Source of the DNA: a virus
Direction: 5' to 3' (one strand)
Length of the DNA stretch: 32,757 bases
IMG/VR virus record: IMGVR_UViG_3300044621_002104
Span: 1 to 32,757 of that record
Every line of letters starts with the position of its first letter. Position 1 is the first letter of the stretch. The notes beneath the pieces were generated by a model, which worked only from the letters and a program-made list of their open reading frames with translations, ran no database searches and had not been told where the DNA came from. The translations under genes were made by a program, and so were the position numbers. Below are positions 29,149 to 32,757 of the stretch, piece by piece.

Positions 29149-30164
29149 TGGATTTTGCCCCAAATTTGGTTCAGCTTGGGAAAGTTTCTCCTGATGTCTC
29201 CGTCACTCATGCCAGCTGCTCTCAAAGCGGCAAGGGTCTTTTTCCCGCTCTCGACAGGGTCTTTGATCTCAATTCGCTTGGCCGGCTGGGCCGGGGCGCG
29301 TCTCGCCTGGTTTCTCTCTCGTCTGGCCTCCCCCGCCACTTGACGGCGATGGAAGCCCGTGGGCTCAGTTTGGCCAGTCTTCACTTCTTTCAAAAAGAGA
29401 CCCACATTCTGCTTGAACTCCTTGGTTATGCCTTGAGCGCTTACGGAGATTCCTGGGTCAACGATAGTCACAGGCTTGCCGCCCGCGCCCATGATGACCG
29501 CGGCTCTCACAATCGCTTTAGTGCCCCCCTTTGTGGCCTGAATTTCCCTCTCGTATACCTGCGCCCCCTTGTTTTGAAAGTGAGAGAAGACTAAATTCGT
29601 CAACTCAAATCCCTTTTTGCCGGGGGCCAGAGAAATGGTTGTTAGGTTGGGGTTACCAAAGATGGCTTTGTCAAGTTGGCCCATCAAGGCGTGGACCCTC
29701 TGTCTGTTGTACAGATTGTGAGCACCCCTTCGATTGCCTATAGCCTGGTAGACTGGAGATACGCTTTTCACCCAAGGCCTAGTGCCGACTGGCCAGGCTC
29801 CGGTTGAAGCCGCGGGGATAGCCCCTAATTCCAAGCCGGCATGAGACCTCGATGAATAGAGTTTGTATGAGGGCCCATCTTCTACGTTTCTTGCTCCAGC
29901 CTGGGTCAAAAGCAAAGCCTGCTCTCTCCAGAACGGGCCACCTGGAATGTTTTTCGTCTGGCCCGTGGCTATTTTATGCAAAGGCTCGCCCGGAGTCTGA
30001 ATTTCCCCTGCGACAACCAGTTCCTTTGGCATGTAATCCAGTCCAAGTCTCCTTCTCACCCTCTCTTGGGCAAACCTCACGGCCATGCCCTCATCGATCT
30101 CTTTTGGTGTGGGGTCTTTAGGGAGAGTTTCTTCCATGCCCACGGTGATGACTTTAGCCGTCAT
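29145..30164 (-). CDS. Unidentified basic 339-aa protein
   Basis: The protein begins MTAKVITVGMEETLPKD and is basic, with an Arg/Ala-rich segment near the C-terminus (RRERNQARRAPAQPAKRIEI) and a final helical motif (AALRAAGMSDGDIRRNFPKL). The middle contains SSRSHAGLELGAIPAASTG and YQAIGNRRGAHNLYNRQRVH. I recognise no domain. I chose ATG 30164, preceded by AAAGGG at 7 nt; an ATG at 30212 would add 16 residues and overlap the upstream gene by 59 nt. The gene overlaps its upstream neighbour by 11 nt and its downstream neighbour by 4 nt. A nucleic-acid- or capsid-associated role would fit the charge but is not shown. Confidence 0.6.
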   Translation of the reverse strand: MTAKVITVGMEETLPKDPTPKEIDEGMAVRFAQERVRRRLGLDYMPKELVVAGEIQTPGEPLHKIATGQTKNIPGGPFWREQALLLTQAGARNVEDGPSYKLYSSRSHAGLELGAIPAASTGAWPVGTRPWVKSVSPVYQAIGNRRGAHNLYNRQRVHALMGQLDKAIFGNPNLTTISLAPGKKGFELTNLVFSHFQNKGAQVYEREIQATKGGTKAIVRAAVIMGAGGKPVTIVDPGISVSAQGITKEFKQNVGLFLKEVKTGQTEPTGFHRRQVAGEARRERNQARRAPAQPAKRIEIKDPVESGKKTLAALRAAGMSDGDIRRNFPKLNQIWGKIQ

Positions 30165-30498
30165 GAAGTTGCCCTTTCCGGGATGGTCCTTGACAAAGCT
30201 GTCGATTCTCATCCATCTCCTTTAGAATCTTCCTCTTCTCCTCTCCCACTTCCTTGTAGAACTCGGCGGTTTTTCGCCTGTCCAGGCCGAACACGTCGGC
30301 CATTTCCTTGGTGATTTGGCCTCGTACAGCCTCTTGTTGAGGACTGAGACGAACCGCCGAGGTTTCTTTTTTCTCAGCCTCCACCCCTTTCCGGCATGTG
30401 CCACCTGTCCCGTAGGCGGTTCCGTCCGACCTCTCACAACGAGTGAAATCGTACAACTCGCGTATGAGTCCTAAGAAGTTGTCGTTGAGACCGTACAT
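30154..30498 (-). CDS. Unidentified 114-aa protein with RCERSDGTAYGTGGTCRKG motif
   Basis: Residues about 20-38 contain a compact two-cysteine motif, C-x-R-S-D-G-T-x-Y-G-T-x-G-x-C-R-K-G, after a DFTR segment. I have the impression of similar short motifs in other phage proteins but cannot name the family. The rest is charged and helical (AEFYKEVGEEKRKILKEMD). It starts about 20 nt after a GGGTAAAA element and overlaps the 339-aa gene by 11 nt, so they are probably one operon. Confidence 0.6.
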   Translation of the reverse strand: MYGLNDNFLGLIRELYDFTRCERSDGTAYGTGGTCRKGVEAEKKETSAVRLSPQQEAVRGQITKEMADVFGLDRRKTAEFYKEVGEEKRKILKEMDENRQLCQGPSRKGQLHDG

Positions 30499-30518
30499 TC
30501 CCCACGTGCTTTTGGGAT

Positions 30519-30526
30519 TTTTACCC
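30519..30526 (-). promoter_or_regulatory. GGGTAAAA element containing the stop codon of the second kinase
   Basis: The kinase gene ends GGA GGG TAA, and the TAA is part of GGGTAAAAATCCC. It lies about 20 nt before the 114-aa gene start. It is one of six same-strand copies. Confidence 0.35.
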
Positions 30527-31117
30527 TCCCGCGGCCGTGTTTTGAAGGGACGAGATGATGTCCTCTAAATTATCGTTGCCATGAGTCCAGACACTGGGGA
30601 AAGCTGTCACGTGCTCATAGAACTCGTTGAGCTTGTCATAGTACACCCTGTGCTCTTTCTGACGGGAGACGTACAGATTGCGAATGACCCACTGAGGAGC
30701 CCCAAGTTCCTGCTCAGTCAGCTCGATGACGTGATGCTCGGCGCTCCAGTGCCACGGCCTCTTGAGGCCCAGATGGACAGTTTTGAATTTGTCAGAGCAG
30801 GACATCACGTCGAGCTCCATATCCGCGATCTCATCAAGCAGCCCGTTGTTATGACGTCGGAAGTCTTCAAGACAGTAAGAACACACCCAACTCCTATCAA
30901 AAAGACACCACTCTTTCCCAGTGCTCGACCACTCTATGATGTTGTCTCTGTAAAAGTCGAACACATTCTCCGCATGATAGGGGGGTGCTCCGTGATGGTA
31001 GACCGAGCAATTCTCCTCGCCAAGATGTTGCTGGAGTTCTGAGATCAGCGTCGACTTTCCAACTCGATCCGCGCCAGAGACGACAATGAGTTTGCGATCC
31101 ATGTTTTTGTTTTCCAC
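30521..31117 (-). CDS. P-loop deoxynucleotide-kinase-like protein (paralogue 2)
   Basis: From GTG 31117 the protein is 198 aa (MENKNMDRKLIVVSG...); from ATG 31102 it is 193 aa. Walker A is GADRVGKST at residues 15-23. FDRSWVCSYCLEDFRR matches the DR[SY] motif of thymidylate/deoxynucleoside kinases, and GLKRPWHW matches VTKPWHW of the other kinase. It probably phosphorylates a deoxynucleoside monophosphate, perhaps the modified one made by the nearby thymidylate-synthase-family enzyme. The GTG lies exactly at the +1 predicted from TATAGT in cassette C. It follows the UDP-galactopyranose mutase gene. Substrate identity cannot be read from the sequence. Confidence 0.72.
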   Translation of the reverse strand: MENKNMDRKLIVVSGADRVGKSTLISELQQHLGEENCSVYHHGAPPYHAENVFDFYRDNIIEWSSTGKEWCLFDRSWVCSYCLEDFRRHNNGLLDEIADMELDVMSCSDKFKTVHLGLKRPWHWSAEHHVIELTEQELGAPQWVIRNLYVSRQKEHRVYYDKLNEFYEHVTAFPSVWTHGNDNLEDIISSLQNTAAGG

Positions 31118-31180
31118 AGAGTTACTATAGCAAAAATGGCCAAGTTATCTTAAGCCTTGTGACAGTTTCTCAACTGGCAC
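31118..31180 (-). promoter_or_regulatory. Hairpin-promoter cassette C
   Basis: On the minus strand GTGCCAGTT, loop GAGA, AACTGTCAC (31180-31159) overlaps the stop codon of the mutase gene. After 29 nt comes an extended -10, TGCTATAGT (hexamer 31129-31124), and 6 nt later GTGGAAAACAAAAACATGG. The layout is nearly identical to cassettes A and B. Confidence 0.7.
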
Positions 31181-32279
31181 TCATGAAATCGGTGGCCATC
31201 TTCAGGTGGATGGTGATTGCTGGTACCATGTCTAGATACTGAAACAGCCCCGTCCTTCCACAGAATGTGACATTCCCTAGTTTCTCGGCTTCACCCGCAT
31301 ACTTCCCATAGAGGTCCAGTGAATCCCTGTTTCTCACAGGATAGTAGCATTCACCTCCATTCTCTTCGGGATCGCAGGGTGTCTCGTAGGTCACCGTGTG
31401 GTACGGCTGAGTGGATTTTTCGGAGTTAGAAATGAGATCCCACTGTGTGCGGCGGGTGTAAGGGCCGTCATCAGTGAAGTTGATGGTGGCCGCCGACTGA
31501 GATGCCCACACCTTGTCGACATTGAACTTGATCGAACGATACGGCAGTTTCCCGTACTTGCAGGAGAAGAAAGCGTCGATCGGCATAGCCGTGAACATGT
31601 GGTCGTACTCCGCCTCCATGCCGCTTTCGTATGCGGCCCCGGTCTCGACAGTGATGTTCTGGTGGTCGAAGATTGCCCTAAAAACGGCCGTGTAACCATC
31701 CTTCGGCATCGCCTGAAAGGTATCGGTGAAATAGCGGTCGTCACGGTTGAATCTTACCGGAATCCGAGCTCCAACCGCCGCCTCGATCTCACGGGCGTCT
31801 TTCCCCCACATCTTCCGGGTGTACGGACGGAAAAAGATGTCAGCCAGTTTCTCACCCACTGACTTGAGAAACACTTCATCAGAATTCTCCGGTTTTAGTA
31901 TTTCCTCTTGCACGGATTGTAGGAATACTTGAGCTTCCTCCTCAGATTCAAACTTTTTCAAGAATATGGCCTCCATGGTGTCCGCATTCACCGGGAGCGG
32001 CACCTCACGGGAGTCGCTGAGACGGGCCTTCACACGATGCTCATACGGCACCCACTCTGTGAAGCGCGATAGCCACTTGACGGCCACAGAATCCTCAGAG
32101 CCGTGAAAGAGATGCGGCCCATATTGGTGGATCCTCTCGCCATTCTCATTGACGAAGTCAAATGCGTTCCCACCGATGTGATCGCGCTTGTCGATGACGG
32201 TGATGCTGTGGCCTGCTTCAGCCAGTTCACGAGCAAGAACAGCTCCGGCGAAGCCAGCACCCACAATAAGGATTTTCAT
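31170..32279 (-). CDS. glf: UDP-galactopyranose mutase
   Basis: This 369-aa flavoenzyme converts UDP-galactopyranose to UDP-galactofuranose. The FAD site is intact (VGAGFAGAVLARELAEAG near residue 6, then IDKRDHIGGNAFD). Other family blocks are YGPHLFHGS, PYTRKMWGKDAREI, RFNRDDRYFTDTFQAMPKDGY, GPYTRRTQWD and a C-terminal FCGRTGLFQYLDM with bound-FAD glycine. Length matches bacterial Glf (about 367 aa). It overlaps the upstream partial gene by 4 nt (ATGA), so the two are translated together and probably act in one pathway. In a phage the product could feed surface polysaccharide or DNA glycosylation. Its stop codon lies in hairpin C. Confidence 0.93.
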   Translation of the reverse strand: MKILIVGAGFAGAVLARELAEAGHSITVIDKRDHIGGNAFDFVNENGERIHQYGPHLFHGSEDSVAVKWLSRFTEWVPYEHRVKARLSDSREVPLPVNADTMEAIFLKKFESEEEAQVFLQSVQEEILKPENSDEVFLKSVGEKLADIFFRPYTRKMWGKDAREIEAAVGARIPVRFNRDDRYFTDTFQAMPKDGYTAVFRAIFDHQNITVETGAAYESGMEAEYDHMFTAMPIDAFFSCKYGKLPYRSIKFNVDKVWASQSAATINFTDDGPYTRRTQWDLISNSEKSTQPYHTVTYETPCDPEENGGECYYPVRNRDSLDLYGKYAGEAEKLGNVTFCGRTGLFQYLDMVPAITIHLKMATDFMSAS

Positions 32280-32757
32280 GCGATAAAATCTGCAAGTCGT
32301 TTAAGTGAACGGGTTTTTCCAGTCTCATCCACAGGATGTCGTTCGACAAATTCCAATCGCTGGCGAATCGCCAGGTCGTGAAGTTCGCTATCACTCATTT
32401 GCTCGAGTGCCCTAGGATCCTCGATCACCCAACTTGGACCGAAGATGGCTCCCTCTTTCGGATGACAGACAGTGATGGCCATCCCGTCAGAGATCTGCTG
32501 AGGACGGGCCCTCCACCAGCCGGATCCGGCGTGCTTGTAGTGAGGCATGTAATGAAACCAACGCTGGGCAAACCAGTCTACGATCTCATCCTCAGGCATA
32601 CGGATGCCTCCGGCCCCCTTCTTCCCCACCTCAACCACTGGGAGTGTGGGTTTGATCTTTTTCCACGCCTTGCGATTCTGCTCAGTAAGACCTGCAATAA
32701 CCCACACTCGCTCCTTCTCAAGGAGAGTGGTTTTGGGCCGACGTAGCGGCAGCAAAG
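32276..32757 (-). CDS. C-terminal part of an unidentified protein, possibly a GT-B glycosyltransferase
   Basis: The frame is open to the right edge of the window; about 160 residues are visible and the true start lies outside. Features include an ERVWVIAGLTEQNRKAW strand-helix, LPVVEVGKKGAGG, an aromatic WFHYMPHYKHAGSGWWRAR block, CHPKEGAIFGPSW and a final IEDPRALEQMSDSELH helix. A Rossmann-like strand with a glutamate in an EGAIFG loop resembles the nucleotide-sugar half of GT-B glycosyltransferases, but no diagnostic motif is complete. The ATGA overlap with the UDP-Galp mutase gene supports a partner using UDP-galactofuranose. The function is an inference at low confidence. Confidence 0.55.
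   Translation of the reverse strand, partial: LLPLRRPKTTLLEKERVWVIAGLTEQNRKAWKKIKPTLPVVEVGKKGAGGIRMPEDEIVDWFAQRWFHYMPHYKHAGSGWWRARPQQISDGMAITVCHPKEGAIFGPSWVIEDPRALEQMSDSELHDLAIRQRLEFVERHPVDETGKTRSLKRLADFIA

Overview
The window looks like part of a large tailed-phage (myovirus) genome. Every supportable gene lies on the minus strand, so transcription runs from high to low coordinates; genes are tightly packed, often with ATGA/TGATG overlaps. A contractile tail is shown by a sheath and a gp25-type baseplate wedge, and the head genes follow a Mu-like plan. The host is most likely a cyanobacterium, but this is inference. The main clue is a DNA polymerase collinear with mitochondrial Pol gamma; I recall such a polymerase being reported in the marine Synechococcus myovirus S-TIM5. 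An RlpA-type secreted protein and many Shine-Dalgarno-less leaders are compatible with that host.

Layout in transcription order (right to left). 32.7-26.0 kb: nucleotide and sugar metabolism plus small accessory genes. These are a partial gene (possibly a glycosyltransferase C-terminus) overlapping a UDP-galactopyranose mutase, a P-loop dNMP-kinase-like protein, three unrecognised genes, a thymidylate-synthase-family enzyme with the Asn-to-Asp change that marks dCMP-specific enzymes, several small ORFs and a candidate PD-(D/E)XK nuclease. 26.0-22.2 kb: a GyrA/ParC-like topoisomerase subunit and three unknown genes. 22.2-18.9 kb: a small protein and a 1039-aa Ig-like repeat protein sharing its N-terminal motif. 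18.9-14.7 kb: Pol gamma-like polymerase, a small ORF, an RlpA-like protein, a second kinase paralogous to the first, and an unknown gene. 14.7-1 kb: structural genes, with a tail assembly chaperone pair joined by a CCCAAAC -1 slippery site, a gpG-like protein, a LysM-like protein, a giant tail sheath with about 13 inserted repeats, a ribbon-helix-helix protein, gp25, Mu gp29-like portal, Mu I-like protease/scaffold, MuF-like protein, decoration protein, major capsid protein and the start of one more gene.

How the genes may work together: the dCMP-type TS homologue, two dNMP-kinase-like proteins, the Pol gamma-like polymerase, the UDP-Galp mutase and the possible glycosyltransferase could form a pathway that makes, phosphorylates, incorporates and glycosylates a modified cytosine. 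Each step except the polymerase is inference.

The accessory region carries a repeated regulatory cassette: a 9-bp-stem/4-nt-loop hairpin at the 3' end of the upstream gene, then about 30 nt, a TATAAT-like box, and in three of four cases an in-frame start codon exactly at the predicted +1. A second signal, GGGTAAAA, occurs six times, always in the coding orientation and mostly on or next to stop codons. No tRNA, rRNA, CRISPR array, insertion sequence or plus-strand gene is evident.
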